Shown: positions 9,840 to 21,355 of the stretch, in pieces
How the letters are laid out: the number at the start of each line of letters is the position of its first letter
Numbering within the stretch: position 1 is the first letter of the stretch
NCBI GenBank assembly: GCA_009733775.1
Contig: WOGZ01000386.1
Coordinates: forward strand, 1 to 28,874
Origin: Alectoria sarmentosa
Taxonomy: Eukaryota > Ascomycota > Lecanoromycetes > Lecanorales > Parmeliaceae
Direction of reading: 5' to 3'
Length of the DNA: 28,874 nucleotides
The notes under the pieces: model-generated
Databases searched by the model: none
Told to the model about the DNA's origin: nothing
What the model saw: the letters and a program-made list of their open reading frames with translations, nothing else
Position numbers and translations under genes: made by a program

Positions 9840-10190
9840 CTTGATAATTTTATAAATCTTTTTATTTAAAATGTTAAAATTTGCGATAAGTTTAAAAGTC
9901 GATTTAAGAGCGACGAAAGCGATAAGAGTAATAAAAACGATAAAATTAATATGAGCGATAAAGCAATAAACGATTTTTGATTAAATAATCGTCACAACTG
10001 CGTCAACATTGTCAGATTAATCTTTTAATTTTTCAATGAGTTTAAACTCGAAGTTTTTTTCTTCTCGATCACATTTTTTATGATTTTCACGATCATAATT
10101 ATCACGATCATTACGATCATCGCGGTCTTCGCGATCTTTTTTGTTTACATCATTTTCAGTTAAACGTTTATTACGTATATCGTACTCGTT
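9840..10190 (-). pseudogene. Charged Arg/Asp-repeat segment, probably gag C-terminus of element A
   Basis: The minus-strand frame contains a run of DR-type dipeptides (DREDRDDRNDRDNYDREN, from about 10133 to 10080) followed by HKKCDREEKNFEF and then SDNVDAVVTII. The DNA shows this as repeated cacgatcat-like 9-mers. Charged repeats near the gag zinc knuckle are common in copia elements, but I cannot see a complete CCHC motif. The frame ends at a stop near 9840. Confidence 0.45.
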
Positions 10191-12100
10191 GATATCGTAT
10201 TAATTTTTTTTATAATAAATATAATATTTATAAGTTTGAATATAAATGCGAGAATTATTTGAATTTATGTTCGTTTAAATACGATGCTCGACGACATCTT
10301 TAATAATAATAAAAATAAATATAAATTATTAAATATATTTAAAAAAATCGTTTATAGTGATGATGAGCGTATAAATTTTTAAATATATGAAATTGAAAAA
10401 ATTAATGACGATATTGAAAAATCGAGTTATCGTATAATTTAACGTTTATTTGATTTCACGATTTTTATTATAAACGTTATAAGTTTGAATATAATTCTCG
10501 CGATACGCATTATACTAAAAATTTAATCTTTTATGAAAATAATAGATTTTTTAATTTTCATCGAAAAGAAAAATCGTTCGATCGAATTGATTTTTGAATT
10601 TTCAAATGACGTTTATAAAGATATTAATATATTTTTATAATTTGTTTTCGCAAACGATCAAAATAAGAGATTTTAATTTAAAAATGTTAAAATTGAAAAT
10701 GTTAAAATTTCGAGATTTGTATTTTTTGAACTTTTTTTAAACATTAAAAACATTAATATGATATTTGATTTTATTTTGAAAATTATTTTCGTAACGAATC
10801 CTCATCATCGTATAAATTTTATTATACGTTTCGATTTAAATTAAAACGTTTATTTTAATGATAATAAGCTTTATTTTGACGATTAAATAATTATTCGAAA
10901 CGTCTTTTATTTCAATAATAAAACTTTTGATAAATATAATTATATTGATTTCGATTCAATATCATAATTTAATCAAATTTAAAAAGTCTTACATTTAACG
11001 TTTTTATTTAATGTGATTAATAATTCTTATGAACATTTCAACCTTTTCAAATTGATTTAAAAAGATCGAAAGTTTGATTTTGAGATGTTCGAATATAATG
11101 TTAAAAAGAATTAATTTGAATTTCAAAACTTAAGAGCTTTCGAAATTTGAATTTAAATTTTCATTTAAATTTATGCTCGAAAAAATGATTTATAATGAAA
11201 TAAAGTTTAAAAATGATGAAATTTATATAATAAAACTTTTAAAAATAATTAAGATAAGCGATATTGAAGAAATAAAACGCATTTTAAAATCGAAAAGCTT
11301 TTCGTTAATAATAAACTTTAATAATGATTCAAAAATTAATTGTTTTGAAATAAAGATGAAATTAATATAAGAGTTTAAAATAAAATCATTATCATTATCG
11401 TTATCATTATCATTATTTAAAAAATGTTTAAAAGTTTATAAAATTTCGAAAATATGAGAAAAGTTTCATTAAGTTTTGAAATTAATTCGATATAATTTGA
11501 ATTTTCGTTTGCGAAGAGTCTTTGTTTCGCAATCGAAAAAGTATTCGACGATATTTAAAAAGACGATAAATTTAATGAATCTTGAAAAAAATATAAAGAC
11601 ATAAAAATGTTATTTTAAAAAAAAATCATTTAACTTTATAAATCATAACGAATTCGTAAAAAATACGTTATTCAAATCATATTAATCATTTTAATAATTA
11701 AAAGATTTTGAAAAAAGAATAATAAGATTTTGAAATCGAAAATGAAATTAATAATCTCGTTTCGCTCGCTTAAATCGTTCGAATATAACATTATTATTAT
11801 TAAATCGTTTTATAATAAAGACTTTTTTTTTTGATTTTTAAAATAAAAGGTTTTTTTTTTTTACGTTTTGATTTTAATATGTTAAACATGCGAAATAAAA
11901 AATAATTTCCTTTTAATTAATTATTAATCTTTGTTTTTATCTTTAACTTTTTAACCTTCATTGCGAATATTTTATAATTAAATCATCAAATATAATTATC
12001 GTTATCAAGTTTTAAATGAAACGATTTATAAAACAAAAACATATCATTTATTATTTTAACGTGTTTTATGTAAAAAAAATTAACATATTTTAAAAACTTA
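10191..12100 (-). other. Expected gag region of element A, not readable
   Basis: By position between leader and protease this should encode gag. The sequence is strongly AT-rich with stops in all frames, and I recognise no gag motif. The plus-strand open stretch 11173-11370 is short enough to arise by chance in DNA of this composition. Short atcatt/atcgtt runs near 11385-11415 are simple sequence. Confidence 0.4.
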
Positions 12101-12590
12101 ATAATCACATAATCACGATCGCAAAATAATATCGATATATTATAATTAATTGCAATATGTCTCGAATCACTTTAATCATTTTATTTTGTTTTAAATGAAA
12201 ATGAGAATGATGCGAATTATTAATGAAAACGACGTAAATATTAATAACGTTTCAACGTTCAAAAAAACGATATTGATTTTTAAAGACGTTTATAATTCTT
12301 GAAAAAGCGTTATTGATTATTAAAAGAAGCGGTTTAAATATCATTAATTTTCAACGTTATTTCTCTCGCTTTATTCCTTACGCTCTCATTACGAGCAAAT
12401 CATAATCATTTCGATTTAATAATCATCTTATTTATAACGGGCATTGTTCACACCAAAAAGGTTACGATGCATAAATGTAACGACTTTTATAATTGGTATT
12501 TTAATTGCGATGGGCATAAAAATGCCTGGAAATAACTTTAACCATAATGGATAATAAATAGATCATATTATAACAATGTTGATACAAAGC
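12101..12590 (-). other. 5' leader of element A
   Basis: On the minus strand the first 430 or so bases after the primer-binding site align with the leader of element X at 22935-23352. Landmarks include cattatggtt, gcatcgtaacctttttggtg with gaacaatg, tcgaaatgattatgatt and ttataaacgtcttta. Element Y keeps only a diverged version. The leader is noticeably less decayed near the LTR than further inside. Confidence 0.75.
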
Positions 12591-12604
12591 CTGAATTCAT
12601 AACC
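12591..12604 (-). promoter_or_regulatory. Primer-binding site of element A
   Basis: Directly after the LTR the minus strand reads GGTTATGAATTCAG. Allowing C-to-T and G-to-A changes it matches GGTTATGAGCCCG, the complement of the anticodon arm of initiator tRNA-Met. Confidence 0.75.
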
Positions 12605-12748
12605 TGTTAGAATATGAAGTAGAACACTTAATTGTATTGTTTTAAGAGTATTACGGAAGAAAGAGCGATCTATATACGGGCGCATTAAGTGCATATTAAT
12701 GCGCACGTGACCGCCAAGGCTTGGCATCACGTGACCCGAATTTCAACA
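12605..12748 (-). repeat. 5' LTR of element A (144 bp)
   Basis: On the minus strand it begins TGTTGAAATTCGGGTCACGT and ends TTCTAACA. It includes a hairpin-forming core (tcacgtgatgccaagccttg and its complement side gcggtcacgtg) with two CACGTG palindromes. It is better preserved than its partner at 5142-5285 and closely resembles the LTR of element X at 22787-22921. Confidence 0.9.
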
Positions 12749-12753
12749 AAGTT
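12749..12753. other. Target-site duplication of element A, right copy (AAGTT)
   Basis: The bases after the right LTR are aagtt, identical to 5137-5141. Confidence 0.85.
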
Positions 12754-15003
12754 ATCAGATTTTGATACGTTTATCGCCCTTCGACAATAATTTAATAAAA
12801 TTTAAAATAATAAATATATTTTTAATTATTTATTAAAATGTTAATATATAAAATTATATTAAATGTTTTCGTGATTGTTTTGATCATAATAATTTCATAA
12901 TTAAAGATTTTCGCAACAACTTGAAGATATGTAAAACGAAATCATTTAATCGATATATATTTGCGTAAAATGAGTGAAATTAAAACGAATACACGATCAA
13001 TTTTCGATAAAAATCAAAATTAAATATAAAATAAAGAATTTTATATACGAGATTATTTTAAAAAGTATCAAAATATTTGAAAAGTTTTTAAATAAAATAC
13101 GCTTCCTCTTTTATTCAATATAATAATCATCAAAAAACTTTATAATATTCGTTCAATATCTTATCATTTCGAATGTGAAGCGTTATATATTTAAAATAAA
13201 ATGAGATCGAGATATAATGTTAATTTAACGATTATTGAAGATTCAATTTTGATGTTTATTTTTTTAACAAATGTCTTTTACGCTTTGCGAGAGATTTTTT
13301 TTATAAATATTTATTATTATATAATTTTTTAATAATATCTCTCATTTCGAATTATATTATAAAAAAGATTATCTTTTTCGAATTTAAAATATAAACAAAT
13401 TTAATATTTCATATTAACATTATATCGAAAAAATTCTTCATTATTCGTTTATTATAATATATTATCAAAAAAAATTATATTGAATATATAAATCTTTTTT
13501 ATCTTTTCGTTAATGATTATCTTTAAATCACGATTTATTTATTTAATGATCTTATTAAAGGTTTTCACAATCGTTTTTAAATTAATATCGTATAAATTTA
13601 AAATCAAAATAAAAACATTAACAATTTTGCGTCGTTTCTCGTAAAAAAGATAAATTGAAATAAAATAAAACGTTTTTAAAGCACGATACATATTGCGATA
13701 TATTTCGAAATCATTAATAAATAAAAAATATGAAAAAGATATATAAATGTTAAAGGTTTTCGTAATATGATCACGTTCGAAATATTGCATTTTCAATTTA
13801 TCGCGAATTTAATATATTTAATAAATTGAGCGAACATTAAATGTTTGTCGCGTAAAAACCTTTCGAATATATTAATTATTCATAAATGTGATTTCATTTT
13901 CTTCGTCAAAAAAATCACGATTTATATAAATCTCGATATGTTAAATGAAATGTTATAAAAAAACCTCGATTTAATCATTTTTTATAAAAAACAATTCGTT
14001 GAAATCTTCAAAATTCAAAACGAAATTATTCAAATTAAGATTTAATATATTTATAATATTTTATAATGTGATTATAACATCGTCAATATCAAAGACGTTT
14101 ACTTTACATTTTCGATTAATAGCAATAATTCGTTCACGTGATCAATTAATATTTTAAATTTAAAATAAATTTTCGAAAATAATTAATTCTTTTTATGCAA
14201 TAAAATAAACATTATTTAATATGATATATATAAACGATTTTTATATAAAAGAATGTCATATTTTTATAAATTCGTTAACGTATTTTATTATATCAAAGAA
14301 ATTTTCTTTTAATTATATAACAAATAAAATCATGAAAATTAAATTAATTAAATCATATTAATATTATTAAACGAGTCTTTTTCTTTATATTCGTTATCGC
14401 ACACCTTTTTTACGCTTTATCATTAATGATAATTTTTCAACGATAATTAATAAAGTTTTTTATAATAATTTCAACAATGAAATGTGTTATTATATTTATC
14501 ATTTCAAGATGTTTAATTTCAATAATAACGTTTATATAAAATTTAATTTCTTTTTATTCTTTTCTGCGAGAGATTTCGATAATTATAATATCTTTTATAA
14601 TCGTATATAATTTGATCTAAAACATTTTGATTTTTCAAATTATAAATTAAATGTTAAATATAATAATAACGATATAACGTTTTATTTTTCTTTTTATATC
14701 ACAAATTTAAAAGAAAACGCTTAAAAAAATGATTTAAATCTCGAAATAAAGAATAATTTGAACTTTGAAACAAATAAGAAGAGCTCGTAAAAAGATATCG
14801 AAAATGTTATTAACGATAAAATCTCGTCTTCGTTATTCGAATCGAGATTTTTCAAGAAATTTCGAAATGTAAAGGTTTGTGATTTTTGAAAAATGTCGTA
14901 ATCGTTATTGAAATCAAGTTGTAAAAGAGTTAATTAAGAGAACATTGATATATTGAAAAAAGAGATAATTTAATTGTTTTCATTCATATTTGATTCAATA
15001 TTT

Positions 15004-15057
15004 TGTTTGTTAAAGGCTTTTTATTTACTAAAGACTTTTTGTTTATTAAAGGCTTTC
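15004..15057 (-). repeat. 18-bp in-frame repeat inside the large pseudogene
   Basis: Three units of 18 bp with aaaggcttt or aaagacttt cores start near 15012, 15030 and 15048. On the minus strand they encode the six-residue repeat AFNKQK / VFSK-stop-K / AFNKQN in the main frame of the pseudogene, within a polar stretch that looks unstructured. Confidence 0.7.
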
Positions 15058-15363
15058 GCAAAATTCTCAATCGATTGCATATTTATTTTCATATCATTCT
15101 CATTTGATAACAGACTTGTTTTAATAATCTGATTATTTAATCGCATATTTATATTCTTTAATACATCGTTTAAATTTAATATCGCAATATCAATGAAATT
15201 GTTATTATCGAAGTCTGTTATAATTATATCTCATAATTGCGATTTTACGTTAATATTAAGATTTTTTATAAACGTATTCTTAACAATGTTTTTTTTTTTC
15301 AACTTTATTTCAAATAATGAATTTTAAACGATTCAAATAACGAGATTTATATTGATACGACAT

Positions 15364-15755
15364 AATAATGTGTGCTTTGAAAATAACGATCGACAATTTT
15401 ATCTTTATTAAATCCCACGCATCTTTTCACGTTATTTTTGAATCTTCGCTTTAAGCCTCACGCTTAATTTGAATTTCATATTAATTTTAAATCTCACAAT
15501 ATTAATTCAATGAGAAAAAAATGTGCATTTTATTTAAAATTAAATCGTTTAAAATATATAAATAACCGTAAATCTATGCCGTGAATTTACGCTATCGTCA
15601 CATATTTCAAAAAACGATTATAATTAATCTCGACGCTCATTGTCGAAAGATTTAAAAAATATAAACAATTTCGCAAAATATAATTGTAATTTATTACAAC
15701 CTTTATAACGAGATAAAACAATTAAATAATTATTAAAAAATTCGTCAATTAATGA
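15364..15755. other. Upstream of the large pseudogene, no feature seen
   Basis: About 390 bp of AT-rich sequence between the possible start of the minus-strand pseudogene and the plus-strand minisatellite. It should hold the gene's promoter, but I recognise no element in it. Confidence 0.4.
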
Positions 15756-16199
15756 CTTAAAAACTTATATAATATAAGTTATAACAATAACATATTATCA
15801 AAAGATTCATTAAATGTAAATTATGACAATAAAATACTATCGAAAAATAATGCAAGTTGTAACAGCATAATGCTATCGAAAAGTTTATTACGTATAAGTT
15901 GTGATAATAATATGCCGCCGAAAAGTCGTGAAGGTTATGATAATATGATGTTATCGGAAAATAATGAAGGCTGTGATACTATGATGTTGTCGAAAAGTAA
16001 TGTAGACTGTAACAGCATAATGCTATCGAAAGATTTATTACGTGTAAATTGTGACAATAATATATCGTCGGAAAATCGTGAAGGCTGTGACAACATAATG
16101 TTATCGAAAAGTAATAAAGGTTATAACAGCATGATGTTATCGGAAAATAATGTAAATTATGATAACACGTTATTGTCCAAATGTTTATTGCGCAATTAA
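15756..16199 (+). repeat. Open coding-like minisatellite with a 150-bp higher-order repeat
   Basis: A plus-strand frame stays open for about 147 codons from a stop at 15753-15755 to the TAA at 16197-16199; the first ATG of the well-preserved part is at 15870. It consists of 12-residue units such as MLSENNEGCDTM and MLSKSNVDCNSI and a 14-residue variant such as MLSKSLLRISCDNN. The variant recurs at 15870, 16020 and (partial) 16170, so the order 14+12+12+12 codons gives a 150-bp higher-order unit. One minus-strand frame is also nearly open, with a single TAG, so the coding strand is not certain. It is less AT-rich than its surroundings and keeps many TG and CA steps, unlike RIP-degraded DNA. 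It may be a gene fragment, an N-terminal repeat of an unknown protein, or a non-coding satellite whose unit length is a multiple of three. No family recognised. Confidence 0.6.
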
Positions 16200-16920
16200 T
16201 TATTAATAATTAATAAAATAAATAAGAAATCTGTCGCAAAGCGCTTATTTGTATACATAATTAAATCATTATCTTTTTATCTTTAATCGACATCAAAATA
16301 TGTTTAAAAAAGTCATTTGAAAATAACACTTTCAAAATCTCATCATTATTAATTAACATCGCATTCTCAAATTTCACAAATTCATTATTTTATATTATTC
16401 AATTTTCGATATTTATTTTTTCCTTATTTTCATCATTTTTATTGAAAATTTATTTATTTAATTTTATTATTATTTTAAATATTGTTTTTTTAATATTACA
16501 TTAAATCGCATTGTTATCAAACGTATAAAATACGCAATATTTATAAATATAAATAATAAAATTTAAATTATTTAATCGATGAGGACGATAAATAATTTAT
16601 ATATTAACGTTCAAATTATAAACGCTTTCAATCAAATGCACATATTAACATTTATTTTATAAATTAAATTCGATGATTTTTATAATGTACGTTATAATGA
16701 ATATTATAACTTTATCATTATCTTTATTAAATTAATCGACGATAACATTTCGCTTATCAAATTTTTGAAAAACGATAATCATAATAACATCGATATTCAA
16801 TAAACGAAAAATTGCGAATAATAATACGATGATCGCAAATAATTAACATCATATTATAACTTTTTCGCGATTTCGAAAAATTTACGTTATATGAATAATT
16901 AACGTATAATTTTATAAAAA
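16200..16920. other. AT-rich stretch, nothing recognised
   Basis: Degenerate AT-rich sequence with stops in all frames; no repeat or motif I can support. Confidence 0.5.
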
Positions 16921-17015
16921 GCTTTTTAAAGCGATTTTTATTAAAAACTTTTTGAAACGATTTTTATTAAAAGCTTTTTGAAATAACTTTTGTTAAAAAC
17001 TTTCGATAAAAAATG
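16921..17015. repeat. 26-bp tandem repeat, about 3.5 copies
   Basis: Units with ctttttgaaacgatttttat as core start at 16921 (variant), 16948 and 16974, and a partial one at 17000. The first unit is 27 bp. The copies differ mainly by transitions. Confidence 0.8.
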
Positions 17016-17087
17016 TTTAAAGTTTAAATTAAAAATTTGTTAAAAGCTTTTAATAAGAATTTGAAATTTATAATAAAAGTTTAAAAT

Positions 17088-17135
17088 TTGCGATAAAAGA
17101 AACTTGAAACTTGCGATAAAAGAAACTTGAAATTT
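17088..17135. repeat. 23-bp tandem duplication
   Basis: The string ttgcgataaaagaaacttga occurs at 17088 and 17111. A related ttgaaatttataataaaagt lies just upstream, so an older array may extend back to about 17060. Confidence 0.75.
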
Positions 17136-18402
17136 ATAATCAAAAAAATTTATTTAATTTCGAATGTTTCTCAATAAGACGCGGAGCTTTAACGAATTTT
17201 ATAATAACTTTTAAATAAATATTGCGAAATTATTAAAATCAACGTCAATATGATGATCTTTAAATCATTTAATAAAAAAGATTTTATTTTTCAAGGTTTT
17301 TTTCAAATTGATCGCCTTGAAATCGTAAAAAATATTTAATATCGAAAAAATCGTTAATATTAATAATATAAACAAATAACGATATGTTATAAACGATCAT
17401 TTCGATTTCTTTTGCGTATTAAAATCGAATTTAAACACAATTAATTTCTTTATAAATTAATTATTTTTGATTTTATATTTTTATCATTTAACGTTATTAT
17501 AAATATAAATAATTAAAATCGTTTATATTTTAAAAAGATTTTCATTAATAATCTTTTCCGCATCGAATGAAATACAATTAAAATGAATTCGTCGAATAAA
17601 TATCTTTTTTCAAATCTGCGTTATTCGTTGACCTTTTTCAACGAGATCGATATTAATTTTCAAAATTCAATCTTATATAACTTTAATCGTAAAACGTAAT
17701 TTAACGATTAAATGTTTATTATTAATTACGAAAAGATTTTTATTTTTCGTAAAATTTATTTTTTATAAAAATTATTCTTTTTATTAAATATTTATTTAAT
17801 GTGATTTTATAAACGATATATAATTTATTCAATCATTAACATCGTTTAATATTAACGTATCATTTATAAAAACATGAAAATTAACATTAAATCAAAATAT
17901 AAATGTGAAATTTTCAATATTCAAAAATTTCAATATTTACGTTTTATCAATGATTATAATGTTGAAATAATTAATAAGCGCATCTTTTCAATTAAGATTC
18001 AAATCTTTATTAATAAAATTCGACGTTGTTTTCGACATTTTATTATAATGATATTTATTTTATATCTTTATATCGTATCGCTTATTTCAAATATATAAAT
18101 TATTAAAAATTAATATGAACGCATTATATTCATTGTCTTTAAATAAAACGTTTATAATCGTGAAACGAATAAGATTTTTCTCATTTGCGATTAAGACATA
18201 ACGTTCAAATCATTCATCATCATAATATTTATAGATAATAAATTAATTAAAAACAATTAAATCGGCGATTAATATTCATTAATTCATAAAATAAAAAAAC
18301 ATAAAAATGAAAATAAATTGCGTTTTGCGTCATAAATGAGATAATCTTCGACGTCGAAAATGTAACATTTAAAATCAAATTATTAACAAAAACATTTTCA
18401 TG
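17136..18402. other. AT-rich stretch with one weak open frame
   Basis: The plus-strand stretch 17874-18098 encodes 74 residues including RFINDYNVEIINKRIF and a hydrophobic tail. It has no family I recognise, and its length is near what chance allows in DNA of this composition. The rest holds nothing I can support. Confidence 0.35.
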
Positions 18403-18546
18403 ATTATTTGCATAAATCTTCGACACAAAGAAAACAAAGACACTCTCTTAATTATTTGCATAAACCTTCGACATAAAAAAAACAAAGACATTTTCTTAAT
18501 TGTTTGCATAAGCCTTCGACATAAAAAAAAAAAAAAAAAAAAAGTC
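18403..18546. repeat. 48-bp tandem repeat, three copies, ending in a 21-A run
   Basis: Units beginning attatttgcataaa start at 18403, 18451 and 18499. As 48 is a multiple of three, both strands stay open: the plus strand reads 16-residue units of the type IICINLRHKENKDTLL, the minus strand LCRRFMQIIKRVSLF. The last unit runs into 21 consecutive A residues at 18523-18543. The open frames on both strands are a property of the repeat and do not by themselves show coding. Confidence 0.85.
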
Positions 18547-20100
18547 TTTGACATAAAAATTGAAAAAAAAATGAAAATCTTTAATAAAAAGATTGATAAA
18601 AGCAAATCGTAAACAAAGAGATCACGTACGAAAAGTAAATAATATATCATTATTTATATCTTATTTAAACTTATCACATTTCTTAAAATGCATTTATGAA
18701 TATATAAATTAAACGTGAAATTAAATAACGCTTTAATGATAATTAATTATTAATATCGCAAAAAAAGAATTATTTTTAATATTTTATAAATGATATAATT
18801 TTCTTTTAATTCCGAAATATTTAATATAATGCAAAAGTCTTTTAAATTATCGCGTTAATAATTTATATTATCGAAATATTTTTGTTATACGTTAAACGAT
18901 TTTGCGTTTTTCGAGATGAACGAGATATACATAATGAAATCATTAAATATTTGAATAATAATCTATTTCATTCAAATTTATAATTTAATATTTATTATTC
19001 GATTTTGATTTTTAATGTATAACATTGCATTTTACATTAATATAACGTTCATTTCAACTTTAATTAACGAATTTATTAATTAAATTTATCAAAAATGTTA
19101 TTTTATATTAAAGATTAAAAAAGAATTCTTCTTCACGATTCGTTGCGCATTAATAAAAATAATCTCATTTTCAAAAAACGAATTCAAATCGAATTCGTTT
19201 TTTGTTATACGAAATTTATGTTTATTATCATTATCAAAATCGAATCGAATCTCGTAATTAAAAAATATCACGATTTTAAATTAAACAATTAATTTCATTA
19301 ACATTAACATTAATAATTTTAAATTTATAAAAACGTTATCGAATCGAATTATGATTTTAATCATATTATATATAACATCAAATTCGAATGAAAAGATAAA
19401 AACGTTTATCGAAGATTATAATATTGCGAAAGTTTATAACAACGTGAAATGTGTTAACGTTGAAATTTATAATAAAATAATCGTTTAAATTAAAATCTTT
19501 AATATAATAAATTTGCGTGTCGTCTTATGCTTTTGTTTAATTCTAATAAAAAGATATTAATATTTAACATATTTCATAAAATTTCAAATTTGATTCAAAA
19601 TTTGAAAATCAATGAAAACTTTATCATAAAATAAGTTATTCACATTTTTGATATTAATACGTTTAATGTGAAAAATGCAATATACATAATAATTAATATA
19701 ATTTCAATTAATTTTATTAAAATGATTAAAAAAGAACTTGTTATTATTTGATCACTTTTTTACGATTATTTATTATTTAATTTTATCGATATTAAGTTCT
19801 CTTTCACGAGAAGAAATTAAATCAAATGTTTTTTTTATTCGAAAAATATATATAATTTGACATATTTCGTAAACATGAATTCAAATCTAAAATCATTTAT
19901 AAAAGCTTTCATTTTTGTTATAATGATAAATTCGAAAATTACTCATAATAATTTCGATTGTTTATACAATAAAGTCTTAAAGATGTATTCGATTATCAAT
20001 TCAAATATAATAATTAACGAATTTGTGAAAGCTTTAAAAATTAATAAAGTTGCATTGAATTGAATTATAATAAATTACTTAAAGATTCGATTATAAATCA
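18547..20100. other. AT-rich stretch, nothing recognised
   Basis: A plus-strand open stretch at 19857-20063 (68 codons) has no recognisable motif. A short direct/inverted aaacgaattc / gaattcgttt pair occurs near 19177-19203. No other feature is supportable. Confidence 0.4.
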
Positions 20101-20335
20101 AAATAATTGTTTAAAAATGAGATATAAAAATTGAATTGAAATAAGTTATTTAAAAATAAAATTTAAAGGTTAAATTGAAATAATTTGTTTTAAGATGAAT
20201 GTAAAAATTAAATTAAGATCGATCGTTTAAAGATGAAGCGTAAGAGTTGAATTGAGATCGATTATTTAAAAATGAAACGTAAAAATTGAATTGAGATCGA
20301 TCGTTTAAAGATTCGAGATATAATAATTGTTAATA
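20101..20335. repeat. 38/39-bp tandem repeat, six copies
   Basis: Units of the type agatcgatcgtttaaagatg followed by aaacgtaaaaattgaattg start at 20101, 20139, 20178, 20216, 20255 and 20294. The later units keep gatcgatcg where the earlier ones have aaataattg or aaataagtt. Differences are mostly transitions, as expected for a RIP-degraded array. Confidence 0.85.
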
Positions 20336-21355
20336 AAAACGTGACGAAAATTTACGATAAATAAGTTTAATATAAATATAATATAAATGAATTATATAAA
20401 AAAAAAATGAATAAATATGAAAAGATTGAATAAAAAATGATAAAGTGAATTTATAAAGATATATAAAAATGAATATAGAATCTTTCAACGATCTTTTATT
20501 ATATTTTGACGCTTAACATCGATTAATATAAGACATTATTAATTAATCTTAAAAAATACAATTATAATATGTCGAAAAGATTTTACGAATTATTTCTTAT
20601 ATTTGATATAAAATATAATAAAAAAATGAATATTTTGAACGATATAACGAAAATAATAAACGCATTTATTGAAATGAAAAAGATCAAATTCATTTTCTTT
20701 TTCGATTTTCAGCGTTTTCATTTATTTTATATTTTCAATTTATTTTATATTAATTATGATTTTATAAGATTTTTAAATTTTCAAAGAATTATTGCATAAA
20801 ATGTTAAAAATAAAAAATAAGAATTTTTATTCGATATCGCGAGTCTTTACATTTTCAAATTCGCAATTTAATAAATAAAGCGATTTATCGCGAGACGAAT
20901 TGACAAAAATAATTTCGACACATAATGATAAACGAAAAAAAAGAAATATAATTTATAATGAATCAAATAAAAAAGAAAACGAGTATATTTCATCAAATAA
21001 TCTCAAATGAACGATAAATGTGAAACAATTAATGTGTTTATAAAATTAATATCTTCGCAAAAAGCAATCAACTTTTAAAAATCTTTATTAATGATTTCGT
21101 TTCAAATTATTTATTCGTATAAAGAGCGTTTATCAAATTTTTTTATAACGAAAACGCGTATTATATTGAAATTTACTTTTTTCAACGATATAAAATCTAC
21201 AACGAATGATGCACGCGAGAAATCTATTGTAAATATAATCTTATTTCATAACGACGAAAAGTCATAATCATTATTCATTAATCATAAATTCGAATCATAA
21301 TTCAAAAATCGCATCGTCTTTAATATTATCTTACTCGCTCGAAATTAATCGCAAG
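20336..21355. other. AT-rich stretch with one weak open frame
   Basis: The plus-strand stretch 20569-20799 encodes 76 residues rich in Phe and Ile (for example FFFDFQRFHLFYIFNLFY) with no family recognised; length is close to chance. The rest holds nothing I can support. Confidence 0.35.

Larger units (their letters stand above)
5142..12748 (-). mobile_element. Complete RIP-inactivated Ty1/copia retrotransposon (element A)
   Basis: The element is 7,607 bp. It is bounded by 144-bp LTRs at 12605-12748 (5') and 5142-5285 (3') with TG...CA ends, and is flanked by the AAGTT duplication. Reading leftward on the minus strand come the primer-binding site, leader, a gag region, a protease tail, integrase, reverse transcriptase, RNase H, and a 1-kb 3' region with a tandem repeat and a purine tract next to the 3' LTR. 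The order protease-integrase-RT-RNase H is diagnostic of Pseudoviridae/copia. All coding parts contain stops. The LTR-to-LTR structure and duplication make this the best-defined unit of the window. It sits inside the large gene whose halves are at 3989-5141 and 12749-15363. Confidence 0.9.
12749..15363 (-). pseudogene. N-terminal and central part of a large transposon-related gene
   Basis: One minus-strand frame can be followed from about 15290 to near 12760, more than 800 codons, with stops almost only at RIP-convertible codons and few frame breaks. A possible start is ATG at 15363-15361 (MSYQYKSRYLNRLKF), joined to the main frame across an A-run near 15290. Central open piece 13796-13539 carries FSYFLFINDFEIYRNMYRAL, then NVFILILNLYDINLKTIV. 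Beyond a single stop come IINEKIKKIYIF, the decayed TNNEEFFRYNVNM, CLYF and NIIRNERYY. This order matches a large fungal family (FIDDFGxYRNMYRSL, NVFPLTLGPHG, GDMPQQxxNSG, GCRxCF, RYHH), sometimes annotated as Tnp2-like or transposon-related. The C-terminal half continues at 5141-3989 after the element A insertion. About 3.7 kb in total would fit the family's size. It is broken by stops and by the insertion; the name is by motif recall only. Confidence 0.65.

Noticed and set aside
12605..12748. Solo LTR at 12605-12748 and another at 5142-5285.
   Set aside because: Equal length, same orientation, a primer site inside one, a purine tract inside the other and a shared AAGTT flank show they are the two ends of one element.
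15756..16199. A CRISPR array.
   Set aside because: Repeats are contiguous and in frame with no unique spacers, and the host is a eukaryote by its retroelement content.
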